A stretch of DNA of 64,000 nucleotides from Pochonia chlamydosporia 170 (GCF_001653235.2 NC_035793.1:496001-560000), one strand, 5' to 3'. Numbered from the stretch's first letter, positions 11,084 to 21,891 are shown. Translations and numbers: made by a program. Notes: generated by a model from the sequence alone, not told the origin.

Positions 11084-11746
11084 TCAAGCAATCCCCTTTG
11101 GCGCATCCGCCCCCAAAACCAACTCCATCTCCGGATCCGCCTTCTTCATCGCCCTCTGATACCCATCCCTCTTACTAACCCTCTCAACATACCCCAAAAT
11201 ACCATCATACCCCCCCAAACTATACGGCGACCAGTACCGCATCGTCGTCAACGTAAACATAATCATGACATCCGCCGCCGAAAACTCCTCCCCGGCGAGC
11301 CACGTATTCCCAGCAACCCTCTTATCCAACTCCGCCAGCGCAGCATTCAGTCTGTTCACGCCCAGCGCTACAATCCAGTGGTCTTCCGACAGTCCCGCAA
11401 CGCGCGTCATCATGACTCTCGCGACGGTGGGTTGCAGCGTGCCGTTCGCCCAGTGCCACCAGTAGATGAAGTCTGCGTATGCAGGGTCCGAGGGCTTGAT
11501 GAATAGTTTGCCGTTGCCGAACTTGTGACTTATGTATTCTATGCAGGCGCCGCTTTCTGCGAGTGTGATGTCGCCATCTTGGATGATGGGCGCTGTGCCT
11601 TGCGGGTGGAGGGCTTTGTACTCGGGCGGTGCGAGTTTGGGTGCGCGTTTGTAGAGTTTGAGGTTGTAGTCTATGCCTAGCTCTTCGCAGAGGAAGGGGA
11701 TTCGTTCGGATTGTGAGATGCCGAGGTGGTGGACTGTGAGACTCAT
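11084..11746 (-). CDS. Glutathione S-transferase
   Basis: Single exon, 220 aa. The N-terminal thioredoxin-fold half shows MSLTVHHLGISQSERIPFL (glutathione-site serine region), PQGTAPIIQDGDITLAESGA (cis-Pro and the glutathione-contacting E-S pair) and IEYISHKFG. The C-terminal helical half contains WWHWANGTLQP, WLAGEEFSAADVMIMFTL and the helix ending YQRAMKKADPE. Length fits cytosolic GSTs, which conjugate glutathione to electrophiles. The start at 11746 is set by the conserved first strand; in-frame codons up to 11890 add non-family sequence. The + strand shifts abruptly from A/C-rich (11084-11390) to G/T-rich (11400-11746) within this gene. Confidence 0.93.
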   Translation of the reverse strand: MSLTVHHLGISQSERIPFLCEELGIDYNLKLYKRAPKLAPPEYKALHPQGTAPIIQDGDITLAESGACIEYISHKFGNGKLFIKPSDPAYADFIYWWHWANGTLQPTVARVMMTRVAGLSEDHWIVALGVNRLNAALAELDKRVAGNTWLAGEEFSAADVMIMFTLTTMRYWSPYSLGGYDGILGYVERVSKRDGYQRAMKKADPEMELVLGADAPKGIA

Positions 11747-12610
11747 GTTGGAGGTTTGTTTGGTGGTGTCAGTGTGTGTGATGGTGTGATACCGGGAATA
11801 AGACGGAATGAGAGTAACACAAGTTGAAAAGAAACAGGACGAGGCTGATGGTTTAATACTCGATAGTATGTGGATACAATGCATCATCACTTGTTGGCCG
11901 CAACGAGACTGTAGTTATGACGCTGCCAACCATCATCTCAACCTCGTCTGTAACATCAGGAACCATTCTCAGCAATCTAGCGCAGCGCTAGCTCAACCAT
12001 CTCATCACCGGCGTCCTGCAAAATCCCTGCTGATCAGGCTACGGCGTCGGAAGCAGCCGGGGAGTGGCTTACGTCGCCGAAGTTTTGGCCAGCCAATTTA
12101 CTCAATTCAGGAGTGACCGGGTTCAAGTGCTCTTCCATGAGTTTCCGTGGAAGGGTTGTGAGTCAAGTTGAGACTTCAAAGGATCTGATACCCAGCCCTA
12201 TGCCTGTTTCTGCAGGGCAGAGCATCAATGGTATTATCCACGTGCTGTAATCAATCGGCAACATCCTGGAGAATGAGGCGCATATGGCGCCAGATCCGGA
12301 TTTAGCGGACGGTAGCGGAATTAGGCCAACATTGAAAACTTCTTGTAATTTCATGGTCGCCGATACAGAAACAAATGGACACTGCTTTGCTTGTTCGAAA
12401 GTTTCCGATACCCGAGCTACTGGTCTTAATCACGCAAACTTAGTCTCGCATAATGTCGGTCTTCTTGACAATAATTCTCATGTCAATACAACAGCTACAT
12501 CGCTCCACCATCAATCATATCATCACCAAGTGCTCTCCCTCACCTTGTTTCGCGTAAATATTGAAACCCAAACACAACAAGGGACAAGATCCAAAGACAA
12601 CATTGAAGAT
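11747..12610. other. Intergenic, GST to kinase-like gene
   Basis: No supported gene. Short ORFs at 11808-12116 and in 12284-13021 are antisense or promoter shadows. Confidence 0.5.
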
Positions 12611-13684
12611 TTAACTATCGCCCATCTTCAGCATACGCAGCAGCTTCTCCACGCCTTGCAAATCGCCCTCCACCGTCCCCCGTTTAGAATCATCTATCCA
12701 GTCCAGCAAAAACCCATTTCCAAACTTGATCCACGCATTATCATCCTGATCAATCAGGACGCAATTCCACCCCGGATTTCCCCATACCAGCCCAAGTTGG
12801 TGCAGCTTTCTCACCGAATCTTGAATCTGCGTCGCCCATTTTTCGCGCACATGAGGCGCCGCAGTCTCTACCAGATCCTCCGACATCATGCCTTTGCTGT
12901 CAATCCAGTTAAAGAGCATACCAACATATCCTGGCTGAGACTTATCCCTTACCAGACCGTAAAGACTCCGTATAAAGTGTCCATTCTGAGCTGTCTTCCT
13001 CGCCAATGCCAGGTTCTTTAGCACGGTCAGTTCAGGGTTCTCTTCTCTCGGCTGGCACCAATAGCCAAGTTTCTTGAAGTGGCATGCCGTAGTAGTGCCG
13101 TCCTTATTCGTGACCAGGACCTTATCAAGTGAAGCAACCGTGGGATCCCACTGCTGGCTGGGAATTCTCACATCGTCCGGGTGAAACGCCTTCGTCCACC
13201 GACGCGGCTGCGTCAAAAACTCCACACGAATGGCTGTAGGGGTCGTGGTTCTAAGTTGTGGAGGCGAGGTCATTCTGAGGGGCTGCAAATGCTCATTCAC
13301 GGCGCGAAGTTGACACACGACATGAGGCGCATACAAATAGTCTGACAAGGTTGCGTCTGTTCCCGGCCGAAGGGGCGACGGGTAGTGTGTCAATTCTTCC
13401 ACAACTTGCTCAAATGGCCTGGTAAGCCATTCTAATGCTTCGGCACTATCCATTTCTTCGCTGTTGTCGCGAAGTGCCTCCAGACAGTGATGGTACTCCT
13501 GGAGAAGGAGCGGGGAGTTTAGGAAATAGGACGGGTCGATGTCGGCGTAGATAACCCATCCGGTTTCTATATGGATGGCAAAATTAATGTCTTTTTCGGT
13601 ATTGTGTGTTTGCCAGGTGGTGATTCTGTGCCTTGGGAGAGGAGGAAGATGTGCCATATTGACTTGACGATGCTGTGAGCCCAC
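12611..13684 (-). CDS. Divergent kinase-like protein, probable pseudokinase
   Basis: Single exon, 357 aa. The C-terminal third resembles the fungal protein-kinase-like fold: a hinge-like GYVGMLFNWID, a helix VRKLHQLGLVWG, then NPGWNCVLIDQDDNAWIKFGNGF. Active relatives carry a WGD-x-K-x-x-N motif and an acidic DFG-type residue. Here the catalytic Asp is Asn303 and the DFG position reads KFG (320-322), while Asn307 is kept. The N-terminal two thirds contains no clear glycine-rich loop. A non-catalytic or regulatory protein is therefore likely. Met10 (13657) is an alternative start. The gene is divergent from the MDP-1-type phosphatase gene. Fold assignment is moderate; loss of catalysis is inferred from these residues only. 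Confidence 0.75.
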   Translation of the reverse strand: MGSQHRQVNMAHLPPLPRHRITTWQTHNTEKDINFAIHIETGWVIYADIDPSYFLNSPLLLQEYHHCLEALRDNSEEMDSAEALEWLTRPFEQVVEELTHYPSPLRPGTDATLSDYLYAPHVVCQLRAVNEHLQPLRMTSPPQLRTTTPTAIRVEFLTQPRRWTKAFHPDDVRIPSQQWDPTVASLDKVLVTNKDGTTTACHFKKLGYWCQPREENPELTVLKNLALARKTAQNGHFIRSLYGLVRDKSQPGYVGMLFNWIDSKGMMSEDLVETAAPHVREKWATQIQDSVRKLHQLGLVWGNPGWNCVLIDQDDNAWIKFGNGFLLDWIDDSKRGTVEGDLQGVEKLLRMLKMGDS

Positions 13685-14453
13685 GACTCTGCAGCGAATG
13701 GTCCTCGACTCCTCGCAGGTAGAGAAGGTGACTAGGTTCTGAGTCCTGACAATGTCAACAAGGTGATGAAATCCGAAAACGATGGAGAGCTGAGTACGTT
13801 GGTGCCTATGGTCGGTACTGATTTAGAGCTTGAAAATGGAACACAGTGATGCGAATGTTGAATCGCAGTTCGGCTGTGGATAGAAGTCCACAAGTTGGCT
13901 GGTTGGGCAGTGAATTCACGTCTGCAACACCAGACTGTCGTGCAACTTGATCACAGGATTCCACGGAACCGACCGCCAGGGCCCGGGAGGAGCTTGAGGC
14001 TTGCAAATTCACGAGTAGATGAAAAGGAGGCAAATCGTCGGACTTGGGCAGTACCACTGTCAGCCGCAAATAGGCAACCGACACATGCAGAGAAGTCAAC
14101 TTTGATATTTCCCCACATCAGGCACGTTGACGGCACTTGATGGTTTGACAGTTTACATGTCCATTTGACCCCAGACCAGGCTTCAAATGTTGGCTGTGAG
14201 CAAACTTGGCTGATCAACCGTGGTGCCCCTCCACAGGCACAAGCACAGGCACCAAGCAAACACACTTGCGTCACTCGGCCCCTCAACGCCACATCTACAG
14301 GCACCAAAATAGTTAATCCATGTCTCCCATCCCTCAACACCAAATTGACATCTCATCATCCTCCCTTTTCGACATATAAGTATCCTTCTGTCCTCCTTAC
14401 CATCATACCCCCAACCTCACCTCCTCACCTCCTACAATCAATCAACAACCATC
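13685..14453. other. Divergent promoter region, kinase-like and MDP-1 genes
   Basis: Shared 5' region of two divergent genes. It contains a TATA-like element near 14375 facing the phosphatase gene and a C/T-rich leader just before 14454. Confidence 0.55.
14375..14380 (+). promoter_or_regulatory. TATA-like element of the MDP-1-type gene
   Basis: TATAAG lies 79 nt before the ATG at 14454 and is followed by a C/T-rich tract typical of fungal 5' leaders. Function is inferred from position. Confidence 0.45.
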
Positions 14454-15128
14454 ATGCCCCGCAAACTCTCCAAACAAGCCTCCTTCACATCTCCCTCCTC
14501 CACCACCCTCTCCTCAACCCTCACCACATCAACAACCTCCCAGATCCCCTCCTCACTAACCGACCCGACCCTACCGCTCCCCAAACTCATCGTCTTCGAC
14601 CTCGACTACACCCTCTGGCCCTTCTGGGTAGACACCCACGTCCTCGGGCCCCTCAAGCCCAACACCACCCACTCCCTCGCCACCGACCGCAAAGGCGAAG
14701 ACTTCGCCTTCTACACCGACGTCCCCTACATCCTGCAACTCCTCCCGCACGCTGTATCCGACGCCAACGCCCCCATAAAGCTGGGCATCGCGTCTCGAAC
14801 TCACGCGCCAAGCATCGCAAAGGATCTCTTGAGGATGCTGCATCTGCCGCCGACAGAGGACGGTGACAAGCCGAGGAAGGCGGTGGATGTTTTTGATGGC
14901 GGCATGGAGATCTACCCGGGGAGCAAGGTGAAGCATATTGAGGCGTTGCATAAGCGAACGGGCGTCAAGTATGAGGATATTTTGTTCTTTGACGATGAGA
15001 GTCGGAATCAGGAGACGGAGAGTTTGGGGATTACGATGAGGTTGGTTAGGGATGGGGTTTGTTGGGCGGAGATTGAGAAGGGGGTGGAGGAGTGGAGGAG
15101 ACGGAGGGGGTTTGGGAAGATGGCTTGA
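14454..15128 (+). CDS. Magnesium-dependent phosphatase-1 (MDP-1)-type HAD phosphatase
   Basis: Single exon, 224 aa. A Ser/Thr-rich leader of about 40 residues precedes the HAD core: motif I LIVFDLDYTLWPFWVDTHV (nucleophile and acid Asp in DLD), motif II within LGIASRTHAPSIA, and motif III/IV with YEDILFFDDESRNQE. DYTLWPFW and the downstream EIYPGSKVKHIEAL are typical of the MDP-1/acid phosphatase group, which dephosphorylates tyrosine-phosphate-like or glycation-derived substrates in the cytosol. The physiological substrate is not established. The coding strand is strongly C-rich in the first half and G/T-rich in the second. Confidence 0.9.
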   Translation: MPRKLSKQASFTSPSSTTLSSTLTTSTTSQIPSSLTDPTLPLPKLIVFDLDYTLWPFWVDTHVLGPLKPNTTHSLATDRKGEDFAFYTDVPYILQLLPHAVSDANAPIKLGIASRTHAPSIAKDLLRMLHLPPTEDGDKPRKAVDVFDGGMEIYPGSKVKHIEALHKRTGVKYEDILFFDDESRNQETESLGITMRLVRDGVCWAEIEKGVEEWRRRRGFGKMA

Positions 15129-15467
15129 ATGTTTGGGGGATGTATGATTTGGGGTGTAATGGTGATTTGGTTTGAAGCCGGGATGTGCATGGTAGATTTG
15201 CATATGGGATGTACATTATAGATTTGACCGGAAGTCAACAGCTGACTAGATGGACACACATTGGCTCCCGCATGTGTCAACACATAAATAGACTATACTA
15301 CGCCTATGGGTATTTTACCAAAATATGCAATCATGCATTTCTAAAACGGTCCAATGACCAATATCCAAGAAGATTAAACCACCCCATCCAAAACCCAGTC
15401 ATCAACATGATATCCAAACCCGTCGTATACCAACAACTCAAATCTATATCCCCATGCAATCCACCTC
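15129..15467. other. Short convergent intergenic region
   Basis: The 3' ends of the MDP-1-type gene and the Sec14-like gene meet here. Nothing else recognised. Confidence 0.55.
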
Positions 15468-16960
15468 TTAAGCAGCAGCAGCCGGCGCAGCACGCACAGC
15501 ATCCTTCTCCTCCGTCAACTTCAACTTCTCCACGATCTCGCCATTCGTAATCCCCTCCCCATCATCAGTCTGGACACCATCATCCCTAGTCTCATCCGCA
15601 GTCTGCGTCCCCTCCGACACCTCACCATTCGTCTGCGTCCCCTCCGCAGCCGTCTCAACCTTCTCCCCATTCGTCTGCGTCTGCGCAACAGACTCTTCAG
15701 GCCACGTCCTCGGCAATGTACAGATACGCACATTCCTAGCCACACCATTATCCTTCCCCAGCGCCACGCACGCAATCCTCTTCCCGTCATCGACATCCTC
15801 CCACAGCAGCGGTCCGCTAGGGAAGGAAGAGTACCCATTCTCCCACTCGATTATCCCCTCCCACATCGGATCCGGAACACCCAGCTGCCCGAACCCAAAG
15901 TCCAGCTCGCCGCCATACTTTTTAGGAATATTCCTCGGGTCAATGAACGCCTCCAGCGTGGGCTTCACCTCATGCGAGCTCAGGACAAAGATTTTCGAAA
16001 CGGTAATCGGGTCGAACCAGCGCTTGATCCAGCCCCATACCGTGCTGAAGAACATGGGCGCTCCGATGATGAAGATCCTATCCAGCGTCTCGGGGTAATG
16101 CGCCGTGGCGAGCTGACTAGCCGCCTGCATGTGGCCCTTTAGATTCCAGAACTGCTTGAGGCCTACGCCTGAAATGTCCACAATGTTGGTCGACATGGTC
16201 ACCGGCACGTCCGGGTGCTCCCTGTCCGTGAGCTGCGTGCAAAACGGCTGAGAGAAGCGCGTGAGGTTCTCGTACAGCGCGAACAGGCGGAGCAGGCCGG
16301 GCGGTGTCTTGCCGTCGGTTTTGGCGTCGGAGAAGGTGGACTTCGCGCCGAGTCGTTCGTATTCGGAGACGGTTTTGGAGTCGAGATTCTTGATTTCAAA
16401 GACGTACAGCGGGATGCCGCGGCGGTCACGGCGGCCCGTCCATTGCGGATACTGAAAACACGGCGTTAGTTTGTCTGTGAAACCACGAAGTTGTGGTAGG
16501 GAGCCGGAACCAACCAGTCTTCTGCTCTGCTCGTACGCATCCAGCTCGATTGTGCGATACAGCGTATCGATGTTATTGGCGGCTCGCCAATCCTCCGTGT
16601 CCTTGAACTGTTTGTACGCATCTTCCACTACCCAACGGCGCGCACGTAGAAACCGCCTAAAAGGTTAGCATGGCCAGCCACAGCTACACCAGACACTATA
16701 AACCGTTTCAACTTAAAAGTGCCTGGAACTCACAGCAACGTTTGGTCATCATGGCTAGCAGGCTCCCTCGTCCAAACACCTCTCTCCTCCAAAACATCCT
16801 TAAACTTGCTCAATGCCTCGTCCTCATGCTCGCTCAAGTGTCCCCAGTGTCCGCGCGGATATCCAAACACGCTGGTGGTTGATGTCGAGGATTTCACCCG
16901 CGAGGCTGGTGCGGAAGTGCCGGATGTGACGGACGGTGCGGGGGCAAGATCGGCCGTCAT
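15468..16960 (-). CDS. Sec14-like CRAL-TRIO phosphatidylinositol-transfer protein
   Basis: Minus strand, three exons: 16960-16734, 16656-16515 and 16451-15468, giving 450 aa. The CRAL-TRIO N-terminal helices read HLSEHEDEALSKFKDVLEE and, across intron 1, DDQTLLRFLRARRWVVEDA. The lipid-binding domain follows: YPQWTGRRDRRGIPLYVFEI, VTMSTNIVDISGVGLKQFW, HYPETLDRIFIIGAPMFF, WIKRWFDPITVSKIFVLS and the lid region NIPKKYGGELDF. A glutamine/threonine/acid-rich tail with repeated QTNGE/GTQT units ends the protein. Family members exchange phosphatidylinositol and phosphatidylcholine between membranes. Intron 2 has a weak GTTGGT donor but an ACTAAC branch site; it is 63 nt with no stop, so retention would insert 21 residues before YPQW. 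The start at 16960 (MTADLAP) is the first Met near the domain. Confidence 0.9.
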
Positions 16961-17751
16961 GGCGGATTTATATCCGTCTGAGAAATAAAGCTGTATTGAC
17001 GGCAGAGGCCAGGGGAGAAGGAATAGAATCAGCCCTAGAAGGGTTGGGGAAGGGGGAGAGAGAAGAAATAACAAGAAGCTCTTGTAACCACGTTGCTGAC
17101 CAAACACTCTCTCTCTCTCTTTTTTTTTGGCCCTTGACGGAGATTTGGCAATGTCCGTCAGACGGGCTGAAAAGGTGGCACTGGGGTGGTGGTGTGGGGG
17201 TTCAAATGTGATTGACTTGATTATTTCAAGGTTCCATTTCCGCTTCCCGCTGTCCGTCGCTCCCCGACGACCGACCAGACCTGTCATTTAGTGTGATGAA
17301 GGCGCCATTTGTTTGACCTCTTGGCTGGTAGACGGCGATCTCGGCCCCGTTGGCTCCGGTGTCGTCGCCTGTCGACGGCAGTTATTTTGTCATTTATGAG
17401 GCGGGTGGAATGGGAGCTGCATGGGATGAGAAACAACGGGACAATAGCTTCGCAAATTATTCAGACAATGAAGAAGAGCTGTCTGGTATTACAATATTCT
17501 ACATGATATCAACCCATTTCCGCCGCCCACCAAGTATGCTGCCACCTCAGCTGGCACAAAACGCAGGCTTTCTTTTCCTCTTGTTGGATATCCCTTCTCA
17601 ATCTATGCCTCATTGACCCCAAATGTCCCATGCGCCTTGTGAATACAAAAATGGCATTGTCCGCCAAGCCAATATCCAACAAACCGACCAGAATGCGCTG
17701 TTTGATCTACCAATGATCCATCCCCATCACCTTGCACTGCCCTGATTCAAT
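16961..17751. other. Intergenic, Sec14-like gene to HET gene
   Basis: 5' region of the Sec14-like gene, with a CT/T microsatellite at 17107-17128, followed by the 3' flank of the HET gene. No gene seen. Confidence 0.55.
17107..17128. repeat. CT microsatellite followed by a T run
   Basis: Seven CT units run directly into nine T residues. On the minus strand this is an A/GA-rich tract about 150-170 nt upstream of the Sec14-like start, a plausible nucleosome-excluding promoter element. Confidence 0.8.
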
Positions 17752-20295
17752 CTATTCGATCAAAATATCTGACCCAAGCCGACGCAACGGTAAATGATTG
17801 ATCATAACCTCCAAGTTTCCGAACCTTCGCAAAACATCCTTTGCGTCTTGTCCAAAGCCCATTCGCGCCCGTCCCACGCGTTCCCAAGACCCAGACTCAG
17901 TCTTCTCAACAACCAACAGCATGATTGTAGCCTCCTCAACAAACCACAGAACCGTCATCTGGTCTCCACGGGCGTGATGTTCGACGTATTCTCGAATTGC
18001 GCTCGGTCCCTTGGCACCAGACGGCAGCGGCACAGTAGCACTCGGTTCCGTACCGCGGCCCCGACTCAACCGCACATCAATGCAGAGGTCATTAAACATC
18101 CATCCACCATTGTGAACTCGAGCCTTGACCTTGTCGAGTACCAGAGGATTGGTTACGCGCAGCAGGTAGCGACCGGGAGGGAATGTAGGTGGTTTGCTGG
18201 TCGGCGAGAAATCGTAAGCTACTCGGCCATCCGAGCTCAGAACAAGAATATCCGGCGAGTATGCCCATTTGACTGATGAGCATTCATTGCGAGTCATCTG
18301 TGTGGCGCTCACGTAATGGTGGTTCAGAAGTTTCTTTTCTTTCCCTGTTCCATCTTGTTCAATCACAACGATGGATGAGTGTAGTTCGACTGCTCCTCGC
18401 CATCCGGCCCATGTCCAGCTGGGTAGATGGCGGCGTCTCTGTGGCATGTCATCCCCTCTGTGGTGCCAGAAACTAGTTGTCAGGGCAAACAAGAGCTTGG
18501 TTCGAGCTGGTCCGGAACGAGCCTGGTCCGTGGTCACGGGGCACCACAGCGGAATTCCGACAATGCTACCAAGCTTGCCTCTCCCGATGCCCTTCTCTAG
18601 TCGTCGTGTAATGCCCATGAAGGCACTGAGTGAGTCCTCGTCGTATGTAAGTTGGCGCTTGGTGTATTGAATGATGTGCTGATCGGATGTCCGGAAAATG
18701 CTGAGCGTGCTCGGGTCGTCTGTCGTCTGAGGCAACTTCTTCCAAGCTTCCCAACTTCCATCTATGTATGAGACGCCATTAAATAGGCCAGGCCGCATAA
18801 AATCGCACATCTTTTCCTGATCCCTGTCGTAGTAAGTGGCGAGAGGTAGGATCAAGGTTTCTGGACATGACATGCCCTCGCATTCCCAGTACATTTGTTG
18901 CCCTGTAAAGACAAGGCGGCGTCTCGCCAAAAGACCCTCCTGATAGGTCCAACCGCGTGTGTACCAGAGTGAATCTTTGATATCGATTCGAGGGTCTCGC
19001 ATGCTCGACACGAGAGTGACATTCCCATCAGCAAATTTGTACTTTGGTTGTTCTGGCCTTGTCGCAGAACCCACACCAGGTAAGCCCTGAGTAGCGTCTG
19101 TGCCATGCGCAGCAATAATAGTTACCACTGCCCCTTCGAATATTTCATCCATGCGGCTGACTTGATGAATTCTTTCCTTCAAGTTAGTTGAGTCAATACA
19201 CAAATGATCAACCCACAAGTACCGAAATCCCAATTCAAGTGTCACTGCAACCGCATCCTTCATGACCATTGGCCACGGTTCTGTCGTGTTATTACCAGAG
19301 ACATAGCTCAAGGCAATATAATTCTCACTCAAAGACCGTCCAACGACTTGTGGCGGTGTTTGGCTACAGTCGACCAGTTTAAAGCCGTCCATTTCCCGGG
19401 TGACTTGACGCCGCCCACATCGCCCTTGATGATGTCTATCGCAGAATTGTAACCACTCCCGGGCTATGGAAATATCTGCTGTCCGACCAATTTCGCGTCC
19501 CCAAATTCCCTTTTGAAGCCACGTGGATTCGGTCAGAAGGGCTGGTGGTTCTGGCGTCCTCCTCTCGTCAGTTCGACTTCGCCCTCGGGCCATAAATGGC
19601 TCAGGCGCAGCTTGTGGAAGCGTCCTATACAGCATGCCACGTTCTCGAAACCAATCTGGCTGGGGATCCCAGCTTTTCGCTCCTGTTCCAGTCTTTTTGG
19701 GCGTGACAGCCAGATAGCCGGGGGCTAATCCTGCCGCCTTGGCTCTTGCGGGGTGATCCATATCAAACATCTTCATAGGGTCGATAAGATAGTTGCTGTC
19801 TCGGCTTGAAAGAGCAGACAGGCTGTAGTCTCCGTCTCCGTCTCCCGGGACGTGCACCGACCAGAAGAGCTTACACAACGGACAGGTTGTCGACCATTTA
19901 TTTTCTTCCAGGCCACGAAGGCGTAAAATAAAGTGTTCCTTCTTGTCAAAGGCATCTACCGCGACAGGATGCAGAACCTTGGTGAAGGACGAATCCACCT
20001 CTTCGAGGGTGGATTCAATATCAACGGCCAGACTTGAGCAGGATGAGCACAACGCCCGGTCAACATTGCGGATGGTGGCTGAGGTGGGAGCGCTCGTATC
20101 AGAGTGCGCTGAAGGACTCCGGCTTTTACGCCAACTAAGACGTCGAATGAGGGATTCTCTATGGGGTGATCCGGGCTCGTCTTCTGGCGGCTCTACTGTA
20201 AGATGCTGCATCATGTTTCTGAGCGGATTTTTGGAACGGCGTCGCTCAAGCATGGGCTGGTCGCCACGAGGGGAAGGGCTGAGGCTGCCTGCCAT
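17752..20295 (-). CDS. HET-domain (heterokaryon incompatibility-type) protein
   Basis: Single exon, 847 aa. The N-terminal region is basic and Ser-rich, then carries paired cysteines (LCSSCSSLAV, CPLCKLFW) that may bind metal. The HET domain begins near residue 323 with YIALSYVSG and continues through FRYLWVDHLCIDS, SRMDEIFEGAVVTIIAAHGTD and the characteristic YTRGWTYQEGLLARRRLVF with QQMYWECEGMSC. HET proteins trigger non-self recognition and cell death after hyphal fusion, or act as fungal NLR-like effectors. No NACHT, WD or STAND partner domain is seen; the C-terminal 350 residues are unassigned. Filamentous ascomycetes carry many HET paralogues, so an allorecognition role for this one is not shown. 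Confidence 0.9.
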   Translation of the reverse strand: MAGSLSPSPRGDQPMLERRRSKNPLRNMMQHLTVEPPEDEPGSPHRESLIRRLSWRKSRSPSAHSDTSAPTSATIRNVDRALCSSCSSLAVDIESTLEEVDSSFTKVLHPVAVDAFDKKEHFILRLRGLEENKWSTTCPLCKLFWSVHVPGDGDGDYSLSALSSRDSNYLIDPMKMFDMDHPARAKAAGLAPGYLAVTPKKTGTGAKSWDPQPDWFRERGMLYRTLPQAAPEPFMARGRSRTDERRTPEPPALLTESTWLQKGIWGREIGRTADISIAREWLQFCDRHHQGRCGRRQVTREMDGFKLVDCSQTPPQVVGRSLSENYIALSYVSGNNTTEPWPMVMKDAVAVTLELGFRYLWVDHLCIDSTNLKERIHQVSRMDEIFEGAVVTIIAAHGTDATQGLPGVGSATRPEQPKYKFADGNVTLVSSMRDPRIDIKDSLWYTRGWTYQEGLLARRRLVFTGQQMYWECEGMSCPETLILPLATYYDRDQEKMCDFMRPGLFNGVSYIDGSWEAWKKLPQTTDDPSTLSIFRTSDQHIIQYTKRQLTYDEDSLSAFMGITRRLEKGIGRGKLGSIVGIPLWCPVTTDQARSGPARTKLLFALTTSFWHHRGDDMPQRRRHLPSWTWAGWRGAVELHSSIVVIEQDGTGKEKKLLNHHYVSATQMTRNECSSVKWAYSPDILVLSSDGRVAYDFSPTSKPPTFPPGRYLLRVTNPLVLDKVKARVHNGGWMFNDLCIDVRLSRGRGTEPSATVPLPSGAKGPSAIREYVEHHARGDQMTVLWFVEEATIMLLVVEKTESGSWERVGRARMGFGQDAKDVLRRFGNLEVMINHLPLRRLGSDILIE

Positions 20296-20489
20296 GTTGA
20301 GTTCATCAGGCTTGCCCAGACGCTCACTCCTTGTATGAAAAGAATGGGAAATACAAGGTCAAATAGAAGAGTAGACAGAAAGAAGATACTCGAGGGCGTA
20401 AGATTCAGGGCTTTTTTAGTCTGGCATATCAACATTGAAACCCAGAAGAATTTGCAGGCAGACAAAATGTCGAGCGTGGTGGCGCGGGG

Positions 20490-20498
20490 TATATATAA
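20490..20498 (-). promoter_or_regulatory. TATA-like tract upstream of the HET gene
   Basis: TATATATAA on the + strand, also a TATA-type sequence on the minus strand, lies 195 nt upstream of the HET start at 20295. Assignment is by position only. Confidence 0.35.
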
Positions 20499-21891
20499 TG
20501 GCGGAGCAGACTGGACGAGCCTAAATATAACCCGTGGTGGCTCGAAGCTAAAAGTGATAGGAAAGTCAACGTTCGATGAAAAGAGAAAGAGAAAGGTAAA
20601 CCTTGACGAAAAAAAGTTCAGCTAGGAGGTATGGCAAGCTTTACTATAGAACTCAGGGGTTGTCAATCGAAATCCAAAATGGTGAGATGCGAATTTCCGA
20701 TCGAGCAGCCACAACCTCACCCTCGGATCATATAGCAGGTGTCGAGGATCCAGATTGCTCGCATTTCAGACAAACCAGACAAGGTCACTTGTCATTTGGG
20801 TATCTTTCTGGAGCCTTGGTTTGGGTCGCAGTGCCACATTACCGACAAATGGTGGAGTCAACTTGTTTCGCTTGGCTAATGAGTGAAGCAGGCGTATTGT
20901 GGTTCGTCGTCGTGCTTTTTCTTGTTCTCTGTGGTCCGGAATCAGCACCCCTGAATATTCAAATGGTAGGAGGCCAGACACTTGTTGCCAAACCAAGTGC
21001 CTCGATTCGCCTCATTTTGTAAGAGGCTTCCAACAAGAACCAGAGTATCCTCGTCAGGTGCTTTGGGCTTGCGTCATGACGGCAATCTGAGGCTGTCATG
21101 CACCAACATGTACAAGGTGCATGCACATTCAGATTGCAGGGCGGACAGGTAACTTAATCCTTGTCCCTGCACCATCGACACAACACTGGCCCTGGTCTAT
21201 ACTGCTCGTCGTCCAATGTTTGATGAGGGGACATCAATTAGATGGATTCGGGCGCCGGCACTGCCATAGACTAGACCCAGTTGTTGGAGACTTGTGGGCC
21301 GCTTCCCGCTGCAAGAACTTTGCAGGGCTAGTTGAGGGTTTTCGGCACAGCCCCTCGATTTCTGGCGTACAATGTTGGTCAAATCGTGTGGTTTTCCACC
21401 AGGCTTCGGTGCCAAGGCTGGGGAGTTAGAGCCGCACATGGACAATGTCGAAAACCCGCGTTGTCATGTTGATGAGGAGTCTGGCGTGGTAGTCTGGTCA
21501 GTTTCCCAGTTTCCTCGCAGGTACGGATGCCGAGCCTGTGGTTCGGCAGGGGTCAACATTGAAGGACTCCATGTCAGGGTCAAATGTCTGGTGTCCATGT
21601 CGTCTGGTCTGGTTGTTTCACGCCTGGCACGCAGTTGCCTTGTTTTGCACTATGTAATTCGTCCACCATCGCACTTGCCCGTTTCGTTTTACACCCAGTC
21701 ACCACATTCATGCCATCCAGGACATTGCGAATCACAACACCAAGTCATCACTCGTGCAGCTCCTTCGAACCAGTATGCTTGCCGTAGAGTTTCTGGTACA
21801 GCTTGCTCCATGTCCCCTTGGCTGCCTGTGCAGACGCTTGACTTAGGCATTTAATGTCAAGTTTGAGTCGGAAATGCCCCGATAGCATCTA

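Noticed and set aside
14571..15283. Minus-strand frames opposite the MDP-1-type gene
   Set aside because: Mirror images of the coding region caused by its strong base skew; they carry no domain.
21372..21854. 160-codon + strand reading frame in the gene-poor region
   Set aside because: No motif, odd amino-acid balance and no promoter or splice support.
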